Shown piece by piece: positions 53,602 to 62,965 of a stretch of 64,000 bases of DNA. Below the pieces are notes generated by a model. It did not search any database, was not told the DNA's origin, and saw only the letters and a program-made list of their open reading frames with translations. Each line of letters opens with the position of its first letter. The stretch's first letter is position 1. Origin of the DNA: Gemmobacter nectariphilus DSM 15620 (GTDB lineage: Bacteria > Pseudomonadota > Alphaproteobacteria > Rhodobacterales > Rhodobacteraceae); contig NZ_AUCM01000006.1 in the NCBI RefSeq assembly GCF_000429765.1, positions 1 through 64,000 of the forward strand. Direction: 5' to 3'. The translations under genes were made by a program, and so were the position numbers.

Positions 53602-54438
53602 ATGAACAGGGCTGATATTCTGGTCATGGGCGCCACCGGCAAGGTGGGGCGGCTGATGCGGGCGCATTGGCAGGCCAAGGGGCTGCGCGTTCTGTGGCAG
53701 GGCCGCAGCGCGGGCGCAGCGCCTGACTGGGCGGCCTGGACGCCGGGAATGGCGCTGCCGCGCGCGCGGGTCGTTCTGCTGTTGTCTGGCATTACCTCGG
53801 GCGACAGACCGGCATTGGCCGAGAACCGCCGCATCGGGCTGGATGTGGCCGAGGCGGCGATCAAGGCGGGGGTTGGCTGCATCCTGCTGGCCTCGACCAT
53901 GGCGGTTTATGGCGCGACGCCGCCTGAAGGCGCGACCGAAGAGACGCCGCCCGATCACCCGCAGGCCTATGGCGCAGCAAAGCTGGACATGGAACAGGCG
54001 ATGGCCAAGCACCTGCGCGGCAGCGGCACCGCACTGTGCGCCCTGCGGCTGGGCAATGTGGCGGGGGCCGACATGCTGGGCACCGTGATCGCCTCGGGGC
54101 GCCGGGTGGCGCTGGACCAGTTCGCCGATGGCAGCGGGCCGATGCGGTCCTATGTCGGGCCGCGGATGCTGGCCCGGGTGGTCGAGGCGCTGGCGCGCCG
54201 CATCATCGCGGGCGAGACGTTGCCATTGGCGCTGAACGTGGCCGGGCAGCGCCCTGTCGCCATGGCGGATCTGCTGGCAGCGGCCGGGGTCGGCTTTGAC
54301 TGGCAGCCGGCCGGGCCGCAGGCCGTGCAGCAGGTCGCCATGGACTGCACGCGCCTTGCGGCGCTGGTGCCGCCCGTGCCAGAGGCGGAAACCGCCGCCG
54401 GGCTTGCGGCAGAATGGAAAGGGGCGATGTCGGCATGA
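53602..54438 (+). CDS. NAD-dependent epimerase/dehydratase
   Basis: A 278-residue short-chain-type sugar-nucleotide enzyme. The N-terminal GATGKVGRLMRAH is the NAD-binding loop. The catalytic YxxxK is in QAYGAAKLDMEQ (about residue 121-125), and Ser/Thr is upstream in LLASTMAVYG. It probably modifies a sugar used by the next gene. The start is ATG 53602 behind GGGGGCAGG. It overlaps the sugar transferase start by four bases. Confidence 0.85.
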   Translation: MNRADILVMGATGKVGRLMRAHWQAKGLRVLWQGRSAGAAPDWAAWTPGMALPRARVVLLLSGITSGDRPALAENRRIGLDVAEAAIKAGVGCILLASTMAVYGATPPEGATEETPPDHPQAYGAAKLDMEQAMAKHLRGSGTALCALRLGNVAGADMLGTVIASGRRVALDQFADGSGPMRSYVGPRMLARVVEALARRIIAGETLPLALNVAGQRPVAMADLLAAAGVGFDWQPAGPQAVQQVAMDCTRLAALVPPVPEAETAAGLAAEWKGAMSA

Positions 54439-55064
54439 CACCTGCGAAACGGGCATTGGATCTGGCTGTCGCGCTGCTGCTGATTGCCATTCTGGCGCTG
54501 CCGTTCGGCCTTTTGCTGCTGTGGCTGCTGTGGCGCGAAGGTCGGCCGGTGTTCTATGTGGCCGAGCGGATGAAGGCGCCTGGCCAACCCTTTGCCCTGT
54601 GGAAGCTGCGCACGATGCGCATGGCCGATCCCGGCGCGAACAGCGGGGTTTCGGGGGGCGACAAGGCCAGCCGCATCACCGCCACCGGCCGCCTGCTGCG
54701 CCGCACCCGTCTGGACGAGGTGCCCCAGCTGTGGAACGTGCTGAAGGGCGACATGAGCTTTGTCGGCCCCCGCCCGCCGCTGCGCGAATATGTCGAGCGG
54801 TTTCCGCACATCTATGCCCGTGTCCTGCAATCGCGCCCCGGCATCACCGGCCTTGCCAGCCTGCATTTTCACCGGCACGAGGAATGGCTGCTGGCGCAAT
54901 GCCGCACCCCCGAGGAAACCGATGCCGTCTATGTGCGCCGCTGCATTCCGCGCAAGGCGCGGCTGGATCTGATCTACCAGAAACGGCGCTCGATCTGCCT
55001 TGATCTTTCCTTGATGATTGAAACAGCGGCAAAGGTTTTGCCGGGACGGCGCGGCAAGCGATAA
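54435..55064 (+). CDS. Undecaprenyl-phosphate sugar-1-phosphate transferase (PGT family)
   Basis: A 209-residue initiating transferase. One transmembrane stretch (LAVALLLIAILALPFGLLLLWLL) is followed by the catalytic domain: RPVFYVAERMKAPGQPFALWKLRTM, RRTRLDEVPQLWNVLKGDMSFVGPRPPL, and SRPGITGLASLHF. It loads the first sugar phosphate onto the lipid carrier for exopolysaccharide synthesis. Its gene leads directly into yjbH, which supports an exopolysaccharide role. Confidence 0.93.
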   Translation: MTPAKRALDLAVALLLIAILALPFGLLLLWLLWREGRPVFYVAERMKAPGQPFALWKLRTMRMADPGANSGVSGGDKASRITATGRLLRRTRLDEVPQLWNVLKGDMSFVGPRPPLREYVERFPHIYARVLQSRPGITGLASLHFHRHEEWLLAQCRTPEETDAVYVRRCIPRKARLDLIYQKRRSICLDLSLMIETAAKVLPGRRGKR

Positions 55065-55133
55065 CCGCCGCCACGCGGCTTGCCGTGGGGGAACCGCTCG
55101 CCTAAGGTGCGGCAAACCACGAGGGACCGCCGC

Positions 55134-57269
55134 ATGATCCTTTCCGACTGGCGCCGCTTTTCGGCCCGCCCTGCTGCCGCGCTGTTGCTGACGGCTGCCG
55201 TGCCGATGGCAGCGCTGGCGGAAACCCGGCCGACGCTCAACTTCTATGGGGTGACCGGGCTGATCGACATGCCGTCGGCCGAAGGGCAGCCCGATGGCGA
55301 TTTCTCGCTGAACGTGTCGCGGTTCGGCCGCACGACGCGAACGACCCTGACCTTCCAGATCAGCCCGCGCCTGCAAGGCAGCTTTCGCTATACGGGGGTG
55401 CGCGGCCTGACGCTGGGCGGCTTCGGCCCGAACGACACCTATTATGACCGCAGCTTCGACATCCGCTATCGCCTGCTGAACGAGGGACTCTGGTGGCCCG
55501 CGGTGACGATCGGCCTGCAGGATTTCATCGGAACCGGGCTGTTTTCCGGCGAATATGTCGTGGCGACCAAACATGTCAGCCCCCGCGTCAAGGTGACGGC
55601 TGGTCTGGGCTGGGGGCGCCTTGGCAGCTTTGGCTCGTTCGCCAATCTTGGCACGCGCCCGGCCCCGGGAACCGCGACGGGCGGCACGCCCAACATCAAG
55701 CAATGGTTCCGTGGCCCCATCGCCCCCTTTGGCGGGATCGAATGGCAGGTCTCCGACAAGCTGGGGCTGAAGTTCGAATATTCCTCTGATGCCTATAGCG
55801 AAGAGGCAGGCAAGCAGGGCCTGTTCAACCGCCGCAGCGCCCTCAACATCGGGGCGGAATATCAGCTGACCGAAGGGGTCCGGCTGGGCGCCTATTATCT
55901 CTATGGCTCGACGCTTGGATTTTCGGCCAATATCGCGCTGAACCCCAAGCGCCGGGCGATTACCGGCATTTCCGGCCCTGCCCCGGCGCCGGTGGTGCTG
56001 AGGCCGTCACGGCAGAGCAATCCGGCCGCATGGTCCGACAGCTGGGCAAGCGCGGGCGGCACTGCGGCGGCGACCAGCCTGGGGGGCAAGGTTGCCAACC
56101 AGCTGCAGGCCGAAGGCGTCGTGCTGGAATCGCTGGCGGTGACGGGATCGCATGTCGAGGTGCGCATCTCGAACCGGCTTTACGATGCCAATGCCCAGGC
56201 GATCGGGCGCACCGCGCGGGCGCTGACCGCGACGATGCCCGCCTCGGTCGAGACCTTCGACATCGTCCCGGTCGAGCGCGGCATGGATCTGGCCCGCGTC
56301 AGGGTCCGCCGGTCCGATATCGAATCGCTGGAACATCAGCCGCACAATGCCGCCGCGCTGCGCCAGCGGGTGGAATTCTCGGACGCGGCCACCGTTGCGC
56401 CCGGCCATGTGCCAAGCCCGAACAAGCAGCGCGCGCTGCGCTGGGGTGTGTCGCCCTATCTGCGGTATGGCCTGTTCGACCCGTCGGGTCCGGTGCGCGC
56501 CGACGTCGGCCTGCGGCTTTCGGGTGAGCTGCGGGTGGCGCGCGGGCTTTATCTGTCGGGCTCGGTCACCCAGCGCCTTGCCGGCAATCTCAGCAAATAC
56601 AACAAGGCGTCGAACTCGGTGCTGCCGCATGTGCGGACCGACGATTATCTGCGCAGCCGCCGCAGCAACGAGCTGGAGCGGCTAACGCTGGCCTGGTATG
56701 CGCGGCCCGGTGCGAACCTTTATAGCCGCGTGACCGCGGGCTATCTGGAACGCGGCTATGGCGGCATCTCGGGCGAGCTGCTGTGGAAGCCGGTGGACAG
56801 CCGCCTCGCCCTGGGGGCCGAGCTGAACTATGTCAAGCAGCGCTCGTTCACCTCGGCGACCGGGTTTGCCAACTATGCCATCGCGACCGGGCATGTGTCG
56901 GCCTATTACGCCTTGCCCAGCGGCTATCATGTGCAGCTTGATGTCGGCCGGTATCTGGCGGGCGATCTGGGCGCGACACTGTCGCTGGACCGCGAGTTTG
57001 CCAATGGCTGGCGTGTCGGCGCCTTTGCGACGCTGACCAACGTGTCGGCCGCGCGATTTGGCGAAGGGTCCTTCGACAAGGGGATCCGCCTGACCATTCC
57101 GGTAAACTGGCTGATCGGCGCGCCTGTGCGGGCTGCGGCCAGCACGACCATTCGCCCGATCCAGCGCGACGGCGGCGCGCGGGTGGATGTGACAGGCCGG
57201 CTTTATGAAACGGTCCGCAGCTGGCACATGCACCGCACGGACGATCAATGGGGGAGGGTCTGGCGATGA
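55134..57269 (+). CDS. yjbH: YjbH-like outer-membrane exopolysaccharide protein
   Basis: A 711-residue outer-membrane beta-barrel of the YjbH family. It has a signal peptide (PAAALLLTAAVPMAALA), then many amphipathic strands and repeated GLIDMPSAEG, TFQISPRLQGSFRYTG, and FFEYSSDAYS-type segments. YjbH is part of the YjbEFGH system linked to extracellular polysaccharide in E. coli. ATG 55134 is used, behind CGAGGGACC. The yjbF start overlaps its stop. Confidence 0.88.
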   Translation: MILSDWRRFSARPAAALLLTAAVPMAALAETRPTLNFYGVTGLIDMPSAEGQPDGDFSLNVSRFGRTTRTTLTFQISPRLQGSFRYTGVRGLTLGGFGPNDTYYDRSFDIRYRLLNEGLWWPAVTIGLQDFIGTGLFSGEYVVATKHVSPRVKVTAGLGWGRLGSFGSFANLGTRPAPGTATGGTPNIKQWFRGPIAPFGGIEWQVSDKLGLKFEYSSDAYSEEAGKQGLFNRRSALNIGAEYQLTEGVRLGAYYLYGSTLGFSANIALNPKRRAITGISGPAPAPVVLRPSRQSNPAAWSDSWASAGGTAAATSLGGKVANQLQAEGVVLESLAVTGSHVEVRISNRLYDANAQAIGRTARALTATMPASVETFDIVPVERGMDLARVRVRRSDIESLEHQPHNAAALRQRVEFSDAATVAPGHVPSPNKQRALRWGVSPYLRYGLFDPSGPVRADVGLRLSGELRVARGLYLSGSVTQRLAGNLSKYNKASNSVLPHVRTDDYLRSRRSNELERLTLAWYARPGANLYSRVTAGYLERGYGGISGELLWKPVDSRLALGAELNYVKQRSFTSATGFANYAIATGHVSAYYALPSGYHVQLDVGRYLAGDLGATLSLDREFANGWRVGAFATLTNVSAARFGEGSFDKGIRLTIPVNWLIGAPVRAAASTTIRPIQRDGGARVDVTGRLYETVRSWHMHRTDDQWGRVWR

Positions 57270-57943
57270 TCCGGCAGGTTTCGCGGATGCGCCCCGGCCT
57301 TCTGGCGCTGACACTGATTTCTGGGCTGACCGCCTGCGCCAGCGGCAATCATACCGATGTCGGCGGCATGAAGGTTGTCACTGCGGTGCTCAAGGAACAG
57401 ATCGCCGCCCGCAAGGCCAAACCTGTGGTGCCCCAGCTGACCCGTGCACAGGTCGGTGCCTCGCCGATCCCGCTGCTGATCATGCAGGTTGAAAAAGACG
57501 GGCGGGCCGGCATCTTTGGCCAGATCAGCGCGAACAGCGGCGCGCAGACCTTTGCCTCGCTTGATGCCGTCTCGCTGACGCTGCGCGATGGCGTCCTGAT
57601 TTCGACCCGCGGGCTGGGGACCGACCTGATGTCGGCCGAGGTTCCGACCGCCGCGACCATTGCCTCGGGTGATGCCAGCTACCTGCGCAGCTATCAGGTG
57701 CTTGACGGCACCGATCAGACCCTTGATCTGCAATACGAATGCCACCTGCGCCCCGAAGGCCAGGAGACGCTGGTGATCGCGGAACGCAGCTATCCGACCC
57801 GCACGATCACCGAAGTCTGCATCGGCGATGGCGACGTGTTCGAGAATCAGTACTGGATCGACAACCGCGGAAAAATCAGGCAGTCGCGCCAGTGGACGGG
57901 CACTGTGATCGGAAAGCTGCGCATGACAAACCCGGCGAACTAG
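57266..57943 (+). CDS. yjbF: YjbF-like lipoprotein
   Basis: A 225-residue predicted lipoprotein with lipobox LTAC (about residue 24). It has the YjbF-family pattern SLTLRDGVLISTRGLGTDLMSAEVP and the LRPEGQETLVIAERSYPTRTITEVC segment. It is thought to sit in the outer membrane with YjbH. The start is ATG 57266 behind GGGGGAGGG; its first bases overlap the yjbH TGA. Confidence 0.88.
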   Translation: MIRQVSRMRPGLLALTLISGLTACASGNHTDVGGMKVVTAVLKEQIAARKAKPVVPQLTRAQVGASPIPLLIMQVEKDGRAGIFGQISANSGAQTFASLDAVSLTLRDGVLISTRGLGTDLMSAEVPTAATIASGDASYLRSYQVLDGTDQTLDLQYECHLRPEGQETLVIAERSYPTRTITEVCIGDGDVFENQYWIDNRGKIRQSRQWTGTVIGKLRMTNPAN

Positions 57944-57995
57944 GCCCCGGGATTTTTGCTATACTTGCAAACTGGCCGATGCTATCAAAACTCAA

Positions 57996-58214
57996 GTGAC
58001 CTATCTGAGGAGTATTGAAAAGAAGACCATTGCTGCACTGGCTGCTGCTGCTGCCCTGCTGACCGCCCCGGCCGCTTTCGCTCAGGCTTCGGCTGGCGCT
58101 GCTGTGACCTCGCTGGGCGGCGCTGGTGCGACCGCAGCGATCATCACCGCGCTTATCGCTGCGGGCCTGATTGCTGCCACCAACAACGGCACCACCACCA
58201 CGACCACCAATTGA
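57996..58214 (+). CDS. YjbE-like small secreted peptide with a defective-looking start codon
   Basis: A signal-peptide sequence KTIAALAAAAALLTAPAAFAQ followed by a short Ala/Gly-rich body and a poly-Thr tail (GTTTTTTN), as in E. coli YjbE. The ribosome site GAGGAG (58007-58012) is followed at normal spacing by AAG (58020-58022), where an ATG would be expected. The listed start GTG 57996 has no good ribosome site. Options are a lost start (T-to-A change, or a sequencing error), use of a non-AUG start, or the GTG. It is the last gene of the yjbH-F-E unit. Confidence 0.7.
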   Translation: MTYLRSIEKKTIAALAAAAALLTAPAAFAQASAGAAVTSLGGAGATAAIITALIAAGLIAATNNGTTTTTTN

Positions 58215-58240
58215 TCGGCATTCCCTTCGGGGATGTCGCG

Positions 58241-58262
58241 GGGGGCAGCCTTGGCTGCCCCC
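58241..58262 (+). terminator. Terminator after the yjbE-like gene
   Basis: GGGGGCAGCC (58241-58250) and GGCTGCCCCC (58253-58262) form a perfect 10-bp stem, followed by a short CTTCGCATTT tract. It also lies inside the over-long frame of the next gene, which argues that its real start is downstream at 58278. Confidence 0.75.
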
Positions 58263-58277
58263 TTCGCATTTGCAGAC

Positions 58278-59144
58278 ATGGTTGGCCAACTTCTGCGATT
58301 CGTGCCGGGCATCATACGCCGGCCAGTGATTGTCGCCCTGCGTGCCTGGACGCTGAGCGCGCAGCGCCATCTTGGCCTGATCGCGGCGGGGGTGGCGTTC
58401 TTTTCCGTTCTGGCCATCTTTCCCGCGCTTGGTGCCCTGGTCGCCATCTGGGGCCTGTTCGCCGATCCGCATGTGGTTGCGGCGAACATGGCCGATCTGG
58501 CCGAGTTCCTGCCGCCCCAGGCCTTTGAGATCCTGAATGCACAGGTCACCGGGCTTGTCGGGGCCGGGGCAAGCACGCTGGGCTGGACCACTGCCATCAG
58601 CCTTGGGGCTGCCTTGTGGTCGGCACGCGCGGGCATGGCGGCGCTGGTTCAGGGCATCAACGCCATCTTCGGGCGCGAGAATCGCAGCGGGGTCCACCAT
58701 CAGGCGCTGTCGCTTGCGCTGACCATGGCCATGGTCGGGGCGGCTGTGGTGGCGCTGGCGGCGGGAATCATCGTGCCGATCATCCTGGCGCTGGTGCCGC
58801 TGGGTCAGTTCGAGGCGGATCTGATCGGGCTGGCGCGGTGGTCCATCGCGCCGATCTCGACTGTGATGGGAATCGGTCTTGTCTACCGCTATGGCCCCAA
58901 CCTGCCTGGCCGGCGCCCGCCGCTGTTGTCCGTCGGCCTGCTGGTGGCGGTGCTGCTATGGCTGGCCGCCTCGGCCGGATTTTCGATCTATCTGGCGAAC
59001 TTTGCCAATTACAACAAGGTCTATGGCTCGATCGGGGCGGTGATCGCGCTGCTGATGTGGTTCTATCTCAGCGCCTGGGCGGTGCTGATGGGCGCGGCGG
59101 TGAATGCCGTGCTGACGGGCCGGGATCAGGGGACCCGCCCCTAG
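58278..59144 (+). CDS. YihY/BrkB-family membrane protein
   Basis: A 288-residue inner-membrane protein with about six transmembrane helices. Family segments: HLGLIAAGVAFFSVLAIFPALGALVAIWG, ALWSARAGMAALVQGINAIFGREN, FSIYLANFANYNKVYGSIGAVIALLMWFYLSAWAVLMGAAVNAV. The function is unknown; despite its old name RNase BN, the family is not a nuclease. I start it at ATG 58278 (MVGQLLRFVP), past the upstream terminator. Its stop overlaps the tamB stop region by four bases (convergent). Confidence 0.85.
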   Translation: MVGQLLRFVPGIIRRPVIVALRAWTLSAQRHLGLIAAGVAFFSVLAIFPALGALVAIWGLFADPHVVAANMADLAEFLPPQAFEILNAQVTGLVGAGASTLGWTTAISLGAALWSARAGMAALVQGINAIFGRENRSGVHHQALSLALTMAMVGAAVVALAAGIIVPIILALVPLGQFEADLIGLARWSIAPISTVMGIGLVYRYGPNLPGRRPPLLSVGLLVAVLLWLAASAGFSIYLANFANYNKVYGSIGAVIALLMWFYLSAWAVLMGAAVNAVLTGRDQGTRP

Positions 59145-62100
59145 TAATCGCGTTCGAAGTGAATGCCGACCCCGGTATTCCCCGCAGCCGAGGTTCGCCC
59201 GCGCACTGTCACGCTGGGGCTGAGATCAAGGTTGATCGACACTTCCGAATCCTGGCTGCTGCCCAGTGTCAGATCGACATAGATGTTGTCGGACAGATAC
59301 TTGCCCGCCTTGACCGCCGCGCCGCCATTCTCGGACGAGGTGACATCGAAATCGTCCAGACCGAACGACTTGCGCAGCCTGTCGACGACCCCGCTGCCGC
59401 CCTTGCCGGTCAGCGTCGCCACGGCCGAGGCCAGTTGCGCGGCCTGAATCGGTGTCAGCGTCGTCAGCCCGCGGCCGAACAGCAGGCGGGCGACCACCTC
59501 TTCCTCGGGCAGTTCGGGCGAGGACAGGAAGTGAATGCCCGGCGCATCGGCAGGGCCATCCACCACGACGCTGGCTGTTCCATCGACGGTATCGGTGGTC
59601 GCCACCAGACGGATGGTCGGGATCAGGCTGCCCTCCATCTGCATCTGGCCTTCCGAGAACGAAAACCGCTTGCCCAGCAGATCCAGCCGCCCCCGGATCA
59701 GCTCCAGCCCGCCCGAGGGCACGACATTGGCCGTGCTGCCCATGATGCGGAACGCCCCGCCCAGTTCGGCATCCAGCCCGCGGCCCCGGATGAAGACCCG
59801 ATTGGGGGCCGAGATCGTCACATCCAGCGGGAACGCCCGGCCGGGCCCGGCAGAGCCGGCCGCCTGCGAGTCCAGCAATCCGGCGCGGGCCCGGGTGCGA
59901 TGGACCGCCGCCGGCTCGCCGATATGGCGCAGGTCGGGAATCGCTGCCGCGCCGCCCAGCCCCGTCGAGGGGATGCGCATTTCGGTATCCGACAGCGTAA
60001 CATCGCCTGCAATGCGCGCCCCCCCTGTCAGCGGGCCAGACACCGTCAGCGCCCCGTTGGTCCGGGTCCGATAAAGCTGAGGATCGCGCAGGACCAGATC
60101 TTGCAAGGCGATGCGCAGATCGCCCGAATAGGGCGCCGCCAGGGTGACCGGCCCCGCGACCGTCACCGCGCCGCCTGCATCCGACTGTGCCCGGATGTCC
60201 AGATCGGCCCGGCCGCCCGACAGGTTGGCCGTGACCCGCACCCCGGAAAACGCCATGGGCGGATCGGTCAGCGTCAGGCGGCCATCTGACAGGCTGACCT
60301 GCCCGGACAGCGATTGCAGGGCGGGCCTGCCGCTCGCTGCAACGTCAAACCGCAGCGGCCCGCGCACCGCGACCGGCCCCAGAAAGGCATTGGCCAGCGC
60401 GGCATCGGCCGTCCCGTTGGCGGTCAGCGCAACGGTGGAAAGGTCGCTTGCCGCCGTGCCGCCCAGCTTCGCATTGATCCCGCCCGGCCCCTGCGCCGTC
60501 AGATCCAGCATCAGGCGGCCCGCGGCTTCCTCGACCCGGCCGGCCACGGTCAGCGCGCCCGGAACGCCCGGCACCAGCAAGGCCATGTCCACCAGCCGCG
60601 CGGTCAGATCGACCTGCCGCCGATCGCCCGTCTGCTGGGCATCCGCGCGGGCGGTCAGTTGCGGGTTGTCCAGCCGCAGCCCTTCCAGGCGGATCACCCC
60701 GTCCTGACGGCTGGCGCTGACTGACAGGCTGGTCGCGCCGCGCAGCAACCGATCAGCCTCGGCCTGCCCGATCGACAGGCCCTGCGCCCTGGCCTCGATA
60801 CGGGCGGCCTCGCGCCCGGCAGTCAGGCTATAGCTGACATCGCCTGTCAGGCTGCCCCCAAAGCCCGCGCCTGCCAGCGACAGGTTGCCGAAATCGAACT
60901 GCGCCGCCAGATCGCGCGCGGTGTCCGACAGGCTGCCTCTGGCCGCCACGGTCCATGTCGGGGCCGCAACGGTGGCCCGCTGCACCGTGACCGTGCCGTC
61001 CAGCAGATGCGCGGCGATGTCCAGCGTCGAGGCGCCGCGCAGCAGACCGTCGGCCTGCGCGATGCCGGTCCGCAGGTCGGTGCCCTGCCCCTTCAGCGTC
61101 AGCGTCAGGTCATTGTCCAGCGCCGAGCCGCCAAGGGTCGCATCGGCCACCAGCCGCCCGCCGCGATCCGCGCCCAGCACGGAGATATCGGCGAAATCCA
61201 GCCGCGCCATCAGGCTGGGGCCCGTCGAGCGGATCCAGCCCTGACCGGCCAACGTCAAGGTCTGCGCATTGACAGTCAGCGCGCGGATCTGCGTGCCCTG
61301 TTCGCCCCGCGCCGCATCCAGCCGGATCGTGCTGGTGCCGCGCAGCAGCGCGTCAGCCTCGGGCTGGCCAAGGCGAATATTGGTGCCGCGCAGATCGGCC
61401 ACACCATCAAAGGCGCCAGACAGCGGCGTGACCGCGCCTTGCCAATCCAGCTGCCCCGCCCCGGCCAGATCGCGCCCGGCCAGACGCGACAGGCGCGACA
61501 GATCGTCAAGCCGCGCGGTCAGCTTGCCATCGACGGTCAGGGCGGTGGCCGGACCATCGACGGTCACGGCGGCATCGGCGGAATAATCGGTGCCTTGCAG
61601 CACGAGTTCGGAAATCGACAGCGGCCGGTCCTCGGCCCAGTCGAACCGGGCGGCGCCGCGCAGGGCACTTCCCAGAGCCTCGGCCAGTGCCGGATCGGCT
61701 GGGGCCAGCCCCACACCCTCGAACGTCAGCGCGCCGCCCACGGCCTGGCGGCCATCGGGCTGGCGGGCAATGCGGCCGCTGCCGGTCAGGTCCAGCCGCG
61801 CGGCCTTGGCAGCCGGGGCATCAAGGCCCGCGATCTGGCCGGTCAGGGTCCAGCCTTCGCCCCCGGACAGCGAATCGTAGTCCAGGGCCAGCACCGCACT
61901 GGCCAGCTGCACCGGATCGCCCGAGACCGGCAGACGCACCGGCTGCCCATCCGTCGCGCCAAGGTTCAGCGCGAGTTTCAGCCGCTGGGGCAGGCCATCC
62001 GCCGCGATCTGCGCGGAACCATCGACCGTCAGCGCCGCCGCCTGAATCTGCAACCGCTCCAGCGTGGTCAGCCCTTCGGGCGAGCGGCTGCCCTTGGCGA

Positions 62101-62965
62101 ACAGCGCCACATCGGGGCCAAAGAAGGCCCGGTATTCGGGCAGGAACAGCGGCGTCACATCGCCCTTCAGATCGGCGCCAAAGGTCTGGTTGCCATCGGC
62201 ATCGCCGCCCACCGAAACCTTGCCGGCGAAACGGTCCTGCCCATCCGAGGCAAGCCCGACATTGGCGGTGAAATCGCTCAGCGGTCCCTTGCCGGCAATG
62301 GTCAGATCAAGCGCCGGCTTGCCCGGCAGGCCGATCATGCCAGCCGCGATCCCGCCCTGGGGTTCCTGCAAGGACAGATCCAGCGACAAGTCGCGGCTGG
62401 CATTGGCAAAGCTGCCTTTCAGCGCCAGTTTGCCCAGGGTGCCATCGGTGCGTTCCAGCACCAGCTGGGCCTGACCCTCGCCGCCCGACAGGTTGGCGCC
62501 GCCTTCTAGCCGGGCCTCGACCGGCTCGCCCAGGATGGTGGGGCCAAGGCTGATCCGGTCGGCCTTCATTTCGCCCACGCGCACCGAAACCGGCAATTCC
62601 GGCAGGGCAAAGGGCGTCGCCTCGGGGCTGGGGGCGGCGGCTTCGGTCTGGGGCAGGCGCTTCAGCTCGATGCTGCCTGCGGTCAGGCTGTTCACCTCGA
62701 CCCGCCCGACCAGCAGGGCGGCGCGGCTCCAGTCCAGGGCCACATCGGTCAGCCGCAGCCAGACGCCCTGATCGTCGGCAATGGTCAGCGCGGCGATCTG
62801 CGCGCGCGAGGACAGCGCGCCCTGAAACCCCTCGATCCGCACCTCGCGCCCGGCGCCGGACAGGTTATCCTCCAGCAGGGCGGTCAGAAAACCGCGGTCG
62901 TCACTTTGCTGGGCCAAGGCACCCAGCGGGACAAGACATGTTGCCAGAAGAAGCGCGCGCCGCAT
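59141..62965 (-). CDS. tamB: TamB translocation and assembly protein
   Basis: A 1274-residue AsmA-like beta-taco protein that spans the periplasm and works with TamA in outer-membrane assembly and probably in lipid transfer. N-terminal signal anchor (MRRALLLATCLVPLGALA), then repeated Gly/Asp-rich beta segments (for example FDGVADLRGTNIRLGQPEADALLRGTSTI). The C-terminal DUF490 region has RGRLDLLGKRFSFSEGQMQ and the final VGIHFERDY. ATG 62965 overlaps the tamA stop (TGATG), which couples the two. Length is typical. Confidence 0.95.
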   Translation of the reverse strand: MRRALLLATCLVPLGALAQQSDDRGFLTALLEDNLSGAGREVRIEGFQGALSSRAQIAALTIADDQGVWLRLTDVALDWSRAALLVGRVEVNSLTAGSIELKRLPQTEAAAPSPEATPFALPELPVSVRVGEMKADRISLGPTILGEPVEARLEGGANLSGGEGQAQLVLERTDGTLGKLALKGSFANASRDLSLDLSLQEPQGGIAAGMIGLPGKPALDLTIAGKGPLSDFTANVGLASDGQDRFAGKVSVGGDADGNQTFGADLKGDVTPLFLPEYRAFFGPDVALFAKGSRSPEGLTTLERLQIQAAALTVDGSAQIAADGLPQRLKLALNLGATDGQPVRLPVSGDPVQLASAVLALDYDSLSGGEGWTLTGQIAGLDAPAAKAARLDLTGSGRIARQPDGRQAVGGALTFEGVGLAPADPALAEALGSALRGAARFDWAEDRPLSISELVLQGTDYSADAAVTVDGPATALTVDGKLTARLDDLSRLSRLAGRDLAGAGQLDWQGAVTPLSGAFDGVADLRGTNIRLGQPEADALLRGTSTIRLDAARGEQGTQIRALTVNAQTLTLAGQGWIRSTGPSLMARLDFADISVLGADRGGRLVADATLGGSALDNDLTLTLKGQGTDLRTGIAQADGLLRGASTLDIAAHLLDGTVTVQRATVAAPTWTVAARGSLSDTARDLAAQFDFGNLSLAGAGFGGSLTGDVSYSLTAGREAARIEARAQGLSIGQAEADRLLRGATSLSVSASRQDGVIRLEGLRLDNPQLTARADAQQTGDRRQVDLTARLVDMALLVPGVPGALTVAGRVEEAAGRLMLDLTAQGPGGINAKLGGTAASDLSTVALTANGTADAALANAFLGPVAVRGPLRFDVAASGRPALQSLSGQVSLSDGRLTLTDPPMAFSGVRVTANLSGGRADLDIRAQSDAGGAVTVAGPVTLAAPYSGDLRIALQDLVLRDPQLYRTRTNGALTVSGPLTGGARIAGDVTLSDTEMRIPSTGLGGAAAIPDLRHIGEPAAVHRTRARAGLLDSQAAGSAGPGRAFPLDVTISAPNRVFIRGRGLDAELGGAFRIMGSTANVVPSGGLELIRGRLDLLGKRFSFSEGQMQMEGSLIPTIRLVATTDTVDGTASVVVDGPADAPGIHFLSSPELPEEEVVARLLFGRGLTTLTPIQAAQLASAVATLTGKGGSGVVDRLRKSFGLDDFDVTSSENGGAAVKAGKYLSDNIYVDLTLGSSQDSEVSINLDLSPSVTVRGRTSAAGNTGVGIHFERDY

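Noticed and set aside
58616-60289. Very long + strand frame over yihY and tamB
   Set aside because: Shadow of tamB on the opposite strand, rich in Arg/Gln/His without domains.
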